Below, one piece after another: positions 1-9,280 of a stretch of DNA of 64,000 bases; position 1 is the stretch's first letter, and every line of letters starts with the position of its first letter. The position numbers and the translations under genes are program-made. The notes under the pieces were generated by a model. It saw only the letters and a program-made list of their open reading frames with translations, had not been told where the DNA came from and did not search any database. The stretch is taken from assembly GCF_029223255.1 (NCBI RefSeq), contig NZ_JARHUC010000005.1:186001-250000 (forward strand), given 5' to 3'. The DNA comes from Albimonas marina (GTDB lineage: Bacteria > Pseudomonadota > Alphaproteobacteria > Rhodobacterales > Rhodobacteraceae).

Positions 1-556
1 GATCATGGGGCTGCTGCGGCAGCGCAAGGGCTCGATCGTCTTCGACGGGACCGAGACCATCGGCCTCGCGCCGCACAGGATCGCCCGGCTGGGCGTGGCG
101 CTGTGCCCGGAGGAGCGGGGCATCTTCTCGGCCCTGACGGTGAAGGAGAACCTCCACCTGCCCCCCGTCCTGCGCGAGGGCGGGATGAGCGACGAGGAGA
201 TCGACCGGCTGTTCCCGCGGCTGAAGGAGCGGTGGGGCAACTCCGGCGCCAAGCTCTCGGGCGGGGAGCAGCAGATGCTGGCCATCGCGCGCATCCTGCG
301 CACCGGCGCGCAGCTGGTGCTGCTGGACGAGCCGACCGAGGGCCTCGCCCCCGTCATCGTCCAGCAGATCCGCGACGCGCTGCTGGAGCTCAAGCGCCGC
401 GGGCTGACGGTGCTGCTGGTGGAGCAGAACTTCCGCTTCGCCTCCACCGTCGCCGACCGCCATTACGTCGTCGAGCACGGGCACGTGGTCGACTCCATGA
501 CCAGCGACGAGATCGCCGCCAACGCGGAGCGCCTCGAGGCGTTCCTGGGCGTCTGA
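1..556 (+). CDS. livF: Branched-chain amino acid/amide ABC transporter ATP-binding protein, LivF type (5' truncated)
   Basis: The reading frame is open from the left edge, so the true start and the Walker A motif lie outside the window. The visible part carries the ABC signature KLSGGEQQMLAIAR, the Walker B run LVLLDEPTEGLAP and the H-region substitute typical of LivF (LLVEQN). The stretch PEERGIFSALTVKENL matches the LivF form of the Q-loop/helical region. This subunit hydrolyses ATP on the cytoplasmic face to drive import by the LivH/LivM permeases encoded just downstream (16 bases away, same strand). The substrate cannot be told from these subunits; branched-chain amino acids, amides and urea all use this family, and the binding protein is not in the window. 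Confidence 0.9.
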   Translation, partial: IMGLLRQRKGSIVFDGTETIGLAPHRIARLGVALCPEERGIFSALTVKENLHLPPVLREGGMSDEEIDRLFPRLKERWGNSGAKLSGGEQQMLAIARILRTGAQLVLLDEPTEGLAPVIVQQIRDALLELKRRGLTVLLVEQNFRFASTVADRHYVVEHGHVVDSMTSDEIAANAERLEAFLGV

Positions 557-572
557 GGGGGAGAAGCGCGCC

Positions 573-1454
573 ATGATGGAGCTGATCGGAATCCCGCCGC
601 AGGCCCTGTTCGGCCAGCTGATGCTGGGGCTGATCAACGGGTCGTTCTACGCGATGCTCAGCCTGGGCCTCGCGGTGATCTTCGGCCTCTTGAACGTCAT
701 CAACTTCGCCCACGGGGCGCAGTACATGCTGGGCGCCTTCGTGGCCTGGATGCTGCTGAACTGGCTGGGCATTCCCTACTGGGGGGCGCTGGTGCTGGCG
801 CCCATCGTGGTGGCCGCCACCGGCCTGGTGATCGAGCGCACGCTGCTGCGCCGGCTGCACGACCTCGACCACCTCTACGGCCTGCTGCTGACCTTCGGCC
901 TGGCGCTGATCTTCGAGGGCGTCATGCGCTCGCAGTTCGGGGCGGCGGGCCTGCCCTACGGCAACCCGCTGCCGGGGGGCGTGAACCTCGGCTTCATGTA
1001 CCTGCCCTGGTATCGCGGCTGGATCATCGCGGCCTCGCTGGTGGTGTGCCTCGCCACCTGGTTCGTGATCGAGCGCACCAAGCTGGGCGCCTACCTGCGC
1101 GCGGCGACCGAGCGGCCGGAGATCGTGCAGAGCTTCGGGATCGACGTGCCGCGCATGATCACCCTGACCTACGCCTTCGGCGTGGGGCTGGCGGCGCTGG
1201 CCGGCGTGCTCGCCGCGCCCGCCTACCAGGTCAGCCCCAACATGGGCTCGAACCTCATCATCGTGGTGTTCGCGGTGGTGGTGATCGGGGGCATGGGCTC
1301 GATCATGGGGGCGATCGTCACCGGCTTCGGGCTGGGCGTCGTCGAGGGGCTGACCAAGGTGTTCTACCCCGAGGCCTCGAACACCGTGATCTTCGTCATC
1401 ATGGCGCTGGTGCTGATGGTGCGCCCCGCCGGCCTGTTCGGGACCGCGAAATGA
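573..1454 (+). CDS. livH: Branched-chain amino acid/amide ABC transporter permease, LivH type
   Basis: A 293-residue inner-membrane protein with about eight hydrophobic segments. The motifs GLINGSFYAMLSLGLAVIFG near the N-terminus, LNVINFAHGAQYMLGAF, and the C-terminal GGMGSIMGAIVTGFGLGVVEG (the EAA-like loop contacting the ATPase) are those of the LivH family. The start is preceded by a GGGGAG ribosome site. The gene overlaps the following permease gene by four bases (ATGA), so the two are probably translated as a coupled pair to form the heterodimeric channel. Length is usual for the family. The substrate is not determinable from sequence alone. Confidence 0.93.
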   Translation: MMELIGIPPQALFGQLMLGLINGSFYAMLSLGLAVIFGLLNVINFAHGAQYMLGAFVAWMLLNWLGIPYWGALVLAPIVVAATGLVIERTLLRRLHDLDHLYGLLLTFGLALIFEGVMRSQFGAAGLPYGNPLPGGVNLGFMYLPWYRGWIIAASLVVCLATWFVIERTKLGAYLRAATERPEIVQSFGIDVPRMITLTYAFGVGLAALAGVLAAPAYQVSPNMGSNLIIVVFAVVVIGGMGSIMGAIVTGFGLGVVEGLTKVFYPEASNTVIFVIMALVLMVRPAGLFGTAK

Positions 1455-2419
1455 CCGCCGCAGCCATGACCCCCGCCCTCTCCGCCCCCGCCAAGCTCGC
1501 CATCGCGGCCGTCGTCGCCGTGGCGGTGGTGGCCGCGCCCTTCGGGTTCTACCCGGTGCTGCTGATGAAGGTGATGTGCTTCGCGCTGTTCGCCTGCGCC
1601 TTCAACCTGCTGCCGGGCTATGCGGGCCTGCTGAGCTTCGGGCACGCGATGTTCTTCGGCGGCGCCTCCTACATCTGCGCCTACGGGGTGAAGGAGATGG
1701 GGCTGCCGCCCGAGGTCGGCATCCTCGCCGGCACCGCCTTCGCAGCCCTGCTGGGGCTGGTCGCGGGCGCGCTCGCGATCCGCCGGCAGGGCATCTACTT
1801 CGCCATGGTCACCCTGGCGCTGGCGCAGATGTTCTACTTCTTCTGCCTCCAGGCGCCCTTCACCAACGGCGAGGACGGCATCCAGGGCGTGCCGCGCGGG
1901 CATTTCCTGGGGCTGATCGACCTGAACGACGACGTCTCGCTCTACTACGTCGTGGCGGTGATCTTCGTGGGCGGCGTGGCGCTGATCCACCGCATCGTGC
2001 ATTCCCCCTTCGGGCAGGTCCTGCGCGCGATCCGCGAGAACGAGCCGCGGGCGATCTCGCTGGGCTACTCGGTCAACCGCTACAAGCTGGTCGCCTTCGT
2101 GCTGTCGGCGACGCTGGCGGGACTGGCGGGCTCGACCAAGGTGCTGGTGTTCCAGCTCGCCTCGCTGACCGACGTCTACTGGACCATGTCGGGCGAGGTG
2201 GTGCTGATGACCATCGTCGGCGGCATGGGCACGATCCTCGGCCCGGCGGTCGGCGCGGCGATCATCGTGATGATGCAGAACTACCTCGCCTCCTTCGGGG
2301 AGTGGGTGCTTGTGATCCAGGGCTGCATCTTCGTGCTGGTCGTCTCGGTCTTCCGGCGCGGCATCGTCGGCGAGATCAAGGCCGCGGCCGAGCGCCGGCG
2401 AGCCCGGCGCGAGGGCTGA
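1451..2419 (+). CDS. livM: Branched-chain amino acid/amide ABC transporter permease, LivM type
   Basis: A 322-residue inner-membrane permease. The start chosen is the ATG inside the ATGA overlap with the upstream livH-type gene; an upstream extension in the same frame is only the shadow of that gene. LivM markers are FNLLPGYAGLLSFGHAMFFGGASY, AIRRQGIYFAMVTLALAQMFYF, RAIRENEPRAISLGYSVNRYKLVAFVLSA and GGMGTILGPAVGAAI. It would pair with the LivH subunit to form the translocation path. A strong hairpin follows the stop, so this is probably the last gene of the transport operon as seen here. Confidence 0.93.
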   Translation: MTAAAMTPALSAPAKLAIAAVVAVAVVAAPFGFYPVLLMKVMCFALFACAFNLLPGYAGLLSFGHAMFFGGASYICAYGVKEMGLPPEVGILAGTAFAALLGLVAGALAIRRQGIYFAMVTLALAQMFYFFCLQAPFTNGEDGIQGVPRGHFLGLIDLNDDVSLYYVVAVIFVGGVALIHRIVHSPFGQVLRAIRENEPRAISLGYSVNRYKLVAFVLSATLAGLAGSTKVLVFQLASLTDVYWTMSGEVVLMTIVGGMGTILGPAVGAAIIVMMQNYLASFGEWVLVIQGCIFVLVVSVFRRGIVGEIKAAAERRRARREG

Positions 2420-2427
2420 GGGCCGCC

Positions 2428-2454
2428 GGGGCGCGCGGGGCCACCGCGCGCCCC
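2428..2454 (+). terminator. Hairpin after livM, probable terminator
   Basis: A perfect 11-bp GC stem (2428-2438 with 2444-2454) around a 5-base loop starts 9 bases after the livM stop. No U tract follows, so it may be a weak terminator or an mRNA 3'-end stabiliser. Confidence 0.45.
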
Positions 2455-2534
2455 AGGCGCCGCGACGGCGCCTTCCTCTGGCGGGCGGGGGCGGAGCCGG
2501 CTAGGCTTCCGCTTTCGTCAATGGAGGGGAAGCC

Positions 2535-3176
2535 ATGTCGCCTGCGAGTTTCCGACGTCGCGCCGCGACGACGGCCGTCTGCCTCGCGGCCCTGGCCTTG
2601 GGCGCGCAGGCCGCCGCCGCCCGCGACTGCCGGCTGGAGACGCTGGAAGGCGCCTCGGCCGAGCTGTGGACCGAGCGCGGCTGGCGCGCCCTGAGCCCCG
2701 ACGCGCTGCCCCTGCCCCTGCCCCGGGCCGCCGCGATCCTGCGCACCGGCCCCGACGCGCGCCTCCTGGTCCTGTGCGACGACGGCGTCGCGGTGACGGT
2801 GGGCGTCGCCTCGGAGGTGGACCTCGGCACGCTGGTCGAACCCTCGCGCGAGGGGGTGGTGATGCGCCTGCTGCGCGGCGCGCTGGGCGCGGTCGCGACA
2901 GGAACGTGGCCGCGGTTCGAGGTGCGCACCCCCCTCGCCATCGCCGCGGTGCGCTCGACCGAATGGGCGGTGACGCATTCGCCGGAGGAGGGCTCGGCCG
3001 TCTTCGTGCGCGCGGGCGCGGTGGCGGTGCGCCCGGCGGCGGCGGGCGCGGGCGTGCTGCTGCAGGCGGGCGAGGGCGTGGACGTCGCCCCCGACGGCGC
3101 CCTGGGCCCCCCGGCGCGCTGGGGCGCCGCGCGCGTCGCCGCGCTGGGCGAGCGGCTGGGCCCCGGCTGGCGATGA
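2535..3176 (+). CDS. Secreted FecR-domain protein paired with a CHASE2 cyclase
   Basis: 213 residues with a cleavable signal peptide (RRR at 7-9, hydrophobic stretch 12-25, AAAA-R end). The body resembles a FecR domain: LPRAAAILRTGPDARLLVLCDDGVAVTVG, then the typical region LLRGALGAVATGTWPRFEVRTPLAIAAVRSTEWAV, in which a threshold-like domain precedes a conserved T-P-x-A-x-x-A/V-R-G/S-T motif. It is therefore probably periplasmic. The stop overlaps the start of the cyclase gene by four bases. In many bacteria FecR-domain proteins sit next to CHASE2 cyclases, so a shared sensory role is likely, though its ligand is unknown. This is not a FecR of the iron-citrate type: no sigma factor or TonB receptor is nearby. 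Confidence 0.7.
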   Translation: MSPASFRRRAATTAVCLAALALGAQAAAARDCRLETLEGASAELWTERGWRALSPDALPLPLPRAAAILRTGPDARLLVLCDDGVAVTVGVASEVDLGTLVEPSREGVVMRLLRGALGAVATGTWPRFEVRTPLAIAAVRSTEWAVTHSPEEGSAVFVRAGAVAVRPAAAGAGVLLQAGEGVDVAPDGALGPPARWGAARVAALGERLGPGWR

Positions 3177-5386
3177 GCCGCGCCCCGCGCCCGGCGGCGG
3201 GCGCCAGTCCAAAGCCGCGCCCGGGATCGGGCGCCGGTCCAAAGCCGCGCCCGGCGGCGGGCGTCCCGCCGCTCGCCGCGGCGCTGCTCGTCACCCTGCT
3301 GTTCGCGCTGTGGCGGGCCGTGGCGGGGGATCCCTGGACCGACGCGCTCGACCGCTGGACGGCGGACCTGCGCTTCCAGGTCCGCGGCCCCTGGCCGGCG
3401 GGCGAGCGCGCGGCGGTGATCGCCATCGACGAGGCGGCGCTGGCCGAGGCCGGGCGGCCGGCCGAGCTGCGCTCCGCCCTCGCCCGCGCCCTGCCGCTGA
3501 TCCTCGCGCAGGGGCCGGCCTCGGTGGCGCTCGACCTGCTGCTGGTGGAGGGGTCGCCCTCCGATCCCGCGCTGGCGGCGGCGCTTGCGGGGCGGGAGGC
3601 GGTGTTCCTGGCCGCGGCGGGGCTGAACGCGCCGGGCGGGGCGGAGGCCCCTTCCCACGACCTCGCCGCCGCCATCGACCGCAGCGCGATCCCGGTGGTG
3701 GTCTCGCGTCGCGCGGCGGCGGCGCCGGCGCCGCTGCTGGCGCCCGTCGACGGGCTGGCGCAGGCGGCGCGGCTGGGCCACGTGAACCTGCTGCAGGGGG
3801 CCGACCGGGTCCCGCGGGAGGCGCCGATGGCGCTGGAGGTGGCGGGCGGGCGGCTGCTGCCCTCGATCGCGCTCGCCTCGGCCGCGGTGGCGGAGGGGGG
3901 CGCCCTGCAGCTCGACCGCGACCGGGAGGTGCGCTTCGGCGACCGCCGCATCGCGCTGCTGCCCGGCGACCGGGTGATCATCGACCATCCCGGCGGCCCC
4001 GGCGCGATCCCGCAATGGCCGCTGGGCGCGCTGCTGGCCGGCGAGGTTCCGCCCGGCGCGCTGCAGGGGCGGATGGTCTTCGTGGGCGCCACGGCCGAGA
4101 GCCTGCGCGACGTCTTCGTCACCCCCTATGCGGCGGAGATGCCAGGCGTCGCGGTGCTGGCGGGCCTCGCCGCGGGCCTCGCCGAGGGGCGCACGATCCG
4201 CCGCGACGCGGCCGTCGAGGCCGCCGCCGTCGCCCTGGCGCTGCTCCTGTGCCTCGCGGTCTGGGCGGCCCATGCGCCCCGGCTCGGCCGGTCGGGGCCG
4301 GCGCTGGGGCTCGTGGTCGCGGCGGCGGGGGCTGGGGCGGCGCAATGGGCCTTCGCCTCGGGCCTCTGGCTCGATGGGGCGAGCCTGGTCTTCGGCGCGC
4401 TGGCGGGCCTTCTGGCAGGGGCGGCGCGGCGCCGGATCGCGGCGGGGCGGGCGGCGGCGGCGCTGGGGCGGGAGCGGGCGAACCTCGCGGGCTTCGTGCC
4501 GCCGGCGCTCGCCGACCTGCTGGCCCGCGGCGGCGCCGAGGGCTTCGTGCGCCGGGCGCAGGACGCCTCGGTGATCTTCGTCGACGTCGAGGGCTTCACC
4601 ACCCGCTCCGAACGGATGAGCCCGCTGGAGGTCGCCGACTTCCTCGCCGCCCTGCACGCGGTGTTCGAGGCCGAGACCGCGGCCCAGGGCGGCGTGGTGG
4701 TGGACTGGCAGGGGGACGGGGCGATGATCGCCTTCGGCCTGCCCGATCCCGCCCCCGACGACGCCGCCCGCGCCCTGGCCTGCGCCGTCTCTCTGGCCGA
4801 ACAGGCCCCCGCACGGCTGGCGGAGCGGATGCGGACGGCGGAGGCTGCGGCGAGCCGGGCGGACGAGCCGGATCGCGCGGGCGCCCCCGGCGCCCCGCCG
4901 TCCGCCCCGACCGGCGCCGCGCAGAAGCCCCCCGGAGCGCGCCCGCCGTTCGGAGAAGCGACGCCCCTGGGCGGTGGAATGGCGGAGACGCCGGGCGCGG
5001 CGCCCACGCCCGGCCCGTCGCGCGCGACGACGGAGGCGTCGAGCGGCGCCCCGAAGGAGCGCGAGGAGGTCGAGGCGGCGGCGCCCCTGCGGCTGCGCGT
5101 CTCGCTGCATCACGGACCGACCGCGGCGGCGGCGCTGGGGGGCGCGCGGCAGGCGGTGGTGACGCTGGCGGGCGACACGGTGAACCTCGCCTCCCGCCTG
5201 CAGGACATCGCCCGACGCCACGGCCGCGGCCTGGTCGCCACCCGCGAGGCGCTCGACGCCGCCGGCGACGGGCCCGCGGCGCAGGGCTGGCGCTTCCTGG
5301 AGCACGCCGAGATCCGCGGCCGCGACGCCCCCGCCGAGGTCTGGAGCCGTAAGCCCGGAGACGCGCACGCCCGCGACGAGGCCTAG
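3173..5386 (+). CDS. CHASE2-domain class III adenylate/guanylate cyclase with an internal Pro/Ala-rich insertion
   Basis: 737 residues starting at the ATGA overlap with the FecR-type gene. The N-terminus holds two copies of a PKPRP motif and a membrane helix (about 33-50). An extracytoplasmic CHASE2 domain follows (about 55-350; AAVIAIDEAALAEAG, ASVALDLLL, GRMVFVGATAESLRD-F-TPY). Two or three membrane helices (about 355-430) lead to a cytoplasmic cyclase domain from about 463. Metal-site motif FVDVEGFT (about 468-475), GDGAMIAFG (about 513) and GDTVNLASRL are present, so the core could be catalytic. Between the two halves of the cyclase fold, residues about 543-637 form a Pro/Ala/Gly-rich insertion of some 95 residues that is not usual in the family. 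Whether it makes cAMP or cGMP cannot be told. Confidence 0.85.
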   Translation: MSRAPRPAAGASPKPRPGSGAGPKPRPAAGVPPLAAALLVTLLFALWRAVAGDPWTDALDRWTADLRFQVRGPWPAGERAAVIAIDEAALAEAGRPAELRSALARALPLILAQGPASVALDLLLVEGSPSDPALAAALAGREAVFLAAAGLNAPGGAEAPSHDLAAAIDRSAIPVVVSRRAAAAPAPLLAPVDGLAQAARLGHVNLLQGADRVPREAPMALEVAGGRLLPSIALASAAVAEGGALQLDRDREVRFGDRRIALLPGDRVIIDHPGGPGAIPQWPLGALLAGEVPPGALQGRMVFVGATAESLRDVFVTPYAAEMPGVAVLAGLAAGLAEGRTIRRDAAVEAAAVALALLLCLAVWAAHAPRLGRSGPALGLVVAAAGAGAAQWAFASGLWLDGASLVFGALAGLLAGAARRRIAAGRAAAALGRERANLAGFVPPALADLLARGGAEGFVRRAQDASVIFVDVEGFTTRSERMSPLEVADFLAALHAVFEAETAAQGGVVVDWQGDGAMIAFGLPDPAPDDAARALACAVSLAEQAPARLAERMRTAEAAASRADEPDRAGAPGAPPSAPTGAAQKPPGARPPFGEATPLGGGMAETPGAAPTPGPSRATTEASSGAPKEREEVEAAAPLRLRVSLHHGPTAAAALGGARQAVVTLAGDTVNLASRLQDIARRHGRGLVATREALDAAGDGPAAQGWRFLEHAEIRGRDAPAEVWSRKPGDAHARDEA

Positions 5387-5797
5387 CGCCGCGACGCAGG
5401 CGACGACGACACGCGGGACGCGACCCGGGCGCTGCGACGTGTCTCGGCGGGACGCCGCCGACCAACGGGCTGCGTGGTGAAGTCCACGGCCGAGGCCCGG
5501 CTCCCGGCGACCCGACGAAGGCGCGCCTCGCTCCAGATCCAGCGCCGTCGCGCCTTGGACCGTGGTCCTGCAGGCTCCGTCAGGCTGGAAGGCTTGTCCG
5601 GTCGGCAGGCCGCCCAGCCCCGGCAGGCGGGATCGCGGCCGTGCCGACCGCACCGAGCCACCGCTCCTGCATCCCGAGGCGTCCCCACGATCCGGCCGTT
5701 CGAGGGGCCGCGCGCGGCCAGCCGGTTCTTGGCGTCTTTCACAGTCGACGGTTCGCGAGGTTGCCCCGGATCGGACGGTTCGCTAGGCCGCGGACGG
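5387..5797. other. Gap between the cyclase and chemoreceptor genes, no gene seen
   Basis: 411 bases between convergent genes. Long open frames exist on both strands but have no recognisable domain, start site or codon pattern, and read as GC-driven shadows. Two related short stretches, GACGGTTCGCGAGG (5749-5762) and GACGGTTCGCTAGG (5773-5786), form a near-direct repeat 24 bases apart close to the end of the chemoreceptor gene. No convincing terminator with a T tract was found for either gene. Confidence 0.5.
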
Positions 5798-7738
5798 TCA
5801 GGCGGCGCGCGGGGCGGCGCGGCGGGGGTCGCGGGCGGTGACGAAGGCTTCCAGGCGGCGGGCCTGGGCGGCGACGTCCTCGGCGACATGAGCGGCGGCG
5901 GCGGCGGCCTCGGCGGTCTGACGGGTGTTCTCCTGCACCGTGGCGTCCATGTGCTGGACGGCGGAGTTCAGCTCCTGTACCCCCTGCCCCTGCTCGCGCC
6001 CCGCGGCCGCGGCGTCGGCGATGGCGGTGTTGAGCTGGTCGATCGACTCGACGATCTGGGCGAGCGAGGCGCCGGTGGCGTTCACCAGGCTGACGCCGTC
6101 GGCCACCTCCGCCGCGCTGCCCTTGATCAGCTCCGAGATGTCGCGCGCGGCCTCGGAGGAGCGCTGCGCCAGCGTCCGCACCTCGGAGGCGACGACGGCG
6201 AAGCCCTTGCCGGCCTCCCCCGCCCGCGCGGCCTCGACGGCGGCGTTCAGGGCCAGCAGGTTGGTCTGGAAGGCGATCGAGTCGATCAGGCTGATGATGT
6301 CGGAGACCTGGGCCGAGCTGCGCTCGATCCGCTCCATCGCGCCGGTCGCCTTGTCGGCGGATTCGGCGCCCTGGCGGGCCCGCTGGCGGGCGGTCTCGGT
6401 CATCCGCTCGGCCTCGGTCAGGTTGCGGGCGGACTGGGCGACCGTCTCGGACATCTCGGTCATCGTGGCGGCCGTCTCCTCGATGGTCGAGGCCTGGCTC
6501 TCGGCCCGGTCGGAGAGGGCGCGCATGGCGTCGGCGACGCGGGCGAGCTCGGCGCGCTGGCCCTCGGCCCCGTCGCGCATGGCGGCGATGGCGGCGGCGA
6601 GCTCCCCCAGGGAGCTGCGCGAGGCGTCGGCGAGCCGCGCCAGGCGTCCGCCGTAGCGCCCCTCCATCGGGCGGGAGAGGTCGCCCTTGGCCATCGCGGT
6701 CAGCGTCAGCTCCAGGTCGCCGAGGAACCCCGAGAGGCTCTCGCCCAGGCGGTTTACGCCGGAGGCGAGCTCGCGCAGCTCCGGCGCCTCGAAGGAGACG
6801 TCGACGCGGCGGGAGAAGTCGCCGTCCACCGCCGCCCCCACCACCGCGTTCACGCCGTCGCGCAGCTCGGTCAGGGTGCGGGCGGCGGCGGCGCAGGCGG
6901 CCTCGGTCCGCGCGCGTTCCTGCGCGCTTTCCTGCTCGGCGCGCGCCAGCACGCTGCGCAGGGATTCCACCCGACGCGCCAGCAGGCCGATCTCGTCGCT
7001 GCGGTCCTGGGCGGGAATGCCGGTGGCGCGGTCCCCGGCCTCGAGCCGGCCGACCGCCTCGGTCAGCTCGGCGAGGGGGCGGGTGGCGCGGCCGGCGAGG
7101 CCCCAGGCCAGCGCCACGGCGGCGAGGAGGGTGAGCGCGGCGGTCGCCAGCACGCCCGCCATCTGGCCCATCATCGCGCCGGCGACGCCCGCCTTCTCGA
7201 CGCCCACGTAGAGGATCCCCTCGACCCCGCCGGAGGCGCCGCGGATGGGGAAGTAGACGGTGTAGTAGTCCTTGCCGAGGATCGTCGCCTCGCCGCGGTA
7301 GGGGCGCCCCGAGGCCACCACCGGATGCACCGGGCCGGCCTTGCCCAGCACCGTGCCCACGGCGCGCTGGCCGTCGGGCTTGATGATGTTGGTCGAGCGG
7401 CGCACGAACTCCCCCTGCGCGGGGTCGAGGGCGAAGACGGTCGCCGTCTCCCCCGTCACGGCGGCGACGCGGTCGATGACGGCGTGGGAGGCGAGGTCCG
7501 GCTCCCCCTCCCAGCTCAGGGACTGCACCTGGCCGTCGGCGCCGAAGCGCGCCTCGAACCCCGGCGTCTCGGCCGCGACGATGGCCGCGGCGGCGCGCAG
7601 GGACAGGCTTTGGTGCGCCTGCGCCTCCCGGGCCAGCCGCTCCATCGTCTGCACGGCGATGGAGGCGGACATGGCGAAGACGGCGAAAAGCACGATGGCC
7701 GCGGCGGCGAGCGCCGCGCGCGAGCGAAGATTGCCCAT
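5798..7738 (-). CDS. Methyl-accepting chemotaxis protein with periplasmic Cache-type sensor
   Basis: 646 residues. A membrane helix (about 8-27) is followed by a periplasmic Cache-like domain (about 35-195; [32 protein letters not shown] is the typical end of such domains). A second helix (about 200-222) leads to a HAMP domain ([17 protein letters not shown]) and a long helical signalling domain. The hairpin tip is canonical: [34 protein letters not shown]. The last residues, [11 protein letters not shown], lack the aromatic CheR/CheB tether pentapeptide. The start has a good ribosome site (GAGGAA). No che genes are nearby, so it is an orphan receptor whose ligand is unknown. Confidence 0.93.
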   Translation of the reverse strand: MGNLRSRAALAAAAIVLFAVFAMSASIAVQTMERLAREAQAHQSLSLRAAAAIVAAETPGFEARFGADGQVQSLSWEGEPDLASHAVIDRVAAVTGETATVFALDPAQGEFVRRSTNIIKPDGQRAVGTVLGKAGPVHPVVASGRPYRGEATILGKDYYTVYFPIRGASGGVEGILYVGVEKAGVAGAMMGQMAGVLATAALTLLAAVALAWGLAGRATRPLAELTEAVGRLEAGDRATGIPAQDRSDEIGLLARRVESLRSVLARAEQESAQERARTEAACAAAARTLTELRDGVNAVVGAAVDGDFSRRVDVSFEAPELRELASGVNRLGESLSGFLGDLELTLTAMAKGDLSRPMEGRYGGRLARLADASRSSLGELAAAIAAMRDGAEGQRAELARVADAMRALSDRAESQASTIEETAATMTEMSETVAQSARNLTEAERMTETARQRARQGAESADKATGAMERIERSSAQVSDIISLIDSIAFQTNLLALNAAVEAARAGEAGKGFAVVASEVRTLAQRSSEAARDISELIKGSAAEVADGVSLVNATGASLAQIVESIDQLNTAIADAAAAGREQGQGVQELNSAVQHMDATVQENTRQTAEAAAAAAHVAEDVAAQARRLEAFVTARDPRRAAPRAA

Positions 7739-7956
7739 GTCATTCCTCGGAGCAGCCGGTTGAGTCCGCGCCCTTCTGCCCCGGGCCGGGTTAAAGGACG
7801 GTTTCGACGCCCCGCGCCCCGCCCCGCCGCGGGCGCGGCCGTCCGCCGGGCCCGGGGAGGTCGCGCGCGGCCCATGCGGCGTCGCTTCGCGCTGGACAGC
7901 GAAGCCCCCGCCGGTCCACTTTCCGCCCCGGACCGAAGCGCCCCAGGAGGATCGCC

Positions 7957-9087
<1,131 letters not shown>

Positions 9088-9139
9088 TCCCGACGGGATC
9101 GCGCGTCAGGCGCGGCGCATCGAGCGCGGCGGAGCCGGC

Positions 9140-9166
9140 GCGGCGCATTGAAATGCGCCCTACGGG
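9140..9166. repeat. 27-bp hairpin repeat, copy 1 of 2
   Basis: A 27-base sequence with a 7-bp stem (GGCGCAT/ATGCGCC) and loop TGAA, followed by CCTACGGG. An identical 27-base copy lies at 61249-61275. Both copies sit just downstream of a gene stop on the same strand, suggesting a dispersed intergenic element in 3'-flanking regions. Confidence 0.75.
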
Positions 9167-9189
9167 GGGCGGCCTGCGGGCCGCCCTTT
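9167..9189 (+). terminator. Rho-independent terminator of frmA
   Basis: An 8-bp perfect GC stem (GGGCGGCC/GGCCGCCC) with loop TGCG, followed by TTT. It lies 80 bases after the frmA stop and abuts the hairpin repeat. Confidence 0.65.
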
Positions 9190-9227
9190 CGCGTTCCGGG
9201 GACGCGCGCGTCGGGCGCCGGAACGGG

Positions 9228-9256
9228 AAAGGCCCGCCCCCTTGCGGGGACGGGCC
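9228..9256 (-). terminator. Rho-independent terminator of the alanine symporter gene
   Basis: Read on the minus strand, an interrupted GC stem of about 10 bp (GGCCCGTCCCC with GGGGGCGGGCC) is followed by TTT. It lies 25 bases after the symporter stop. Confidence 0.6.
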
Positions 9257-9280
9257 GTGTCGGCGCGGGGCGCGCGGGCC

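Noticed and set aside
2501-5653. Giant open frame (1050 codons) on the minus strand opposite the cyclase gene
   Set aside because: It is Arg/Ala/Pro-rich without domains and lies wholly antisense to two well-supported overlapping genes. High GC makes such frames common.
5387-5797. A gene or tRNA in the gap after the cyclase gene
   Set aside because: No cloverleaf, T-loop GGTTCAA pattern or protein domain was found; short repeats only.
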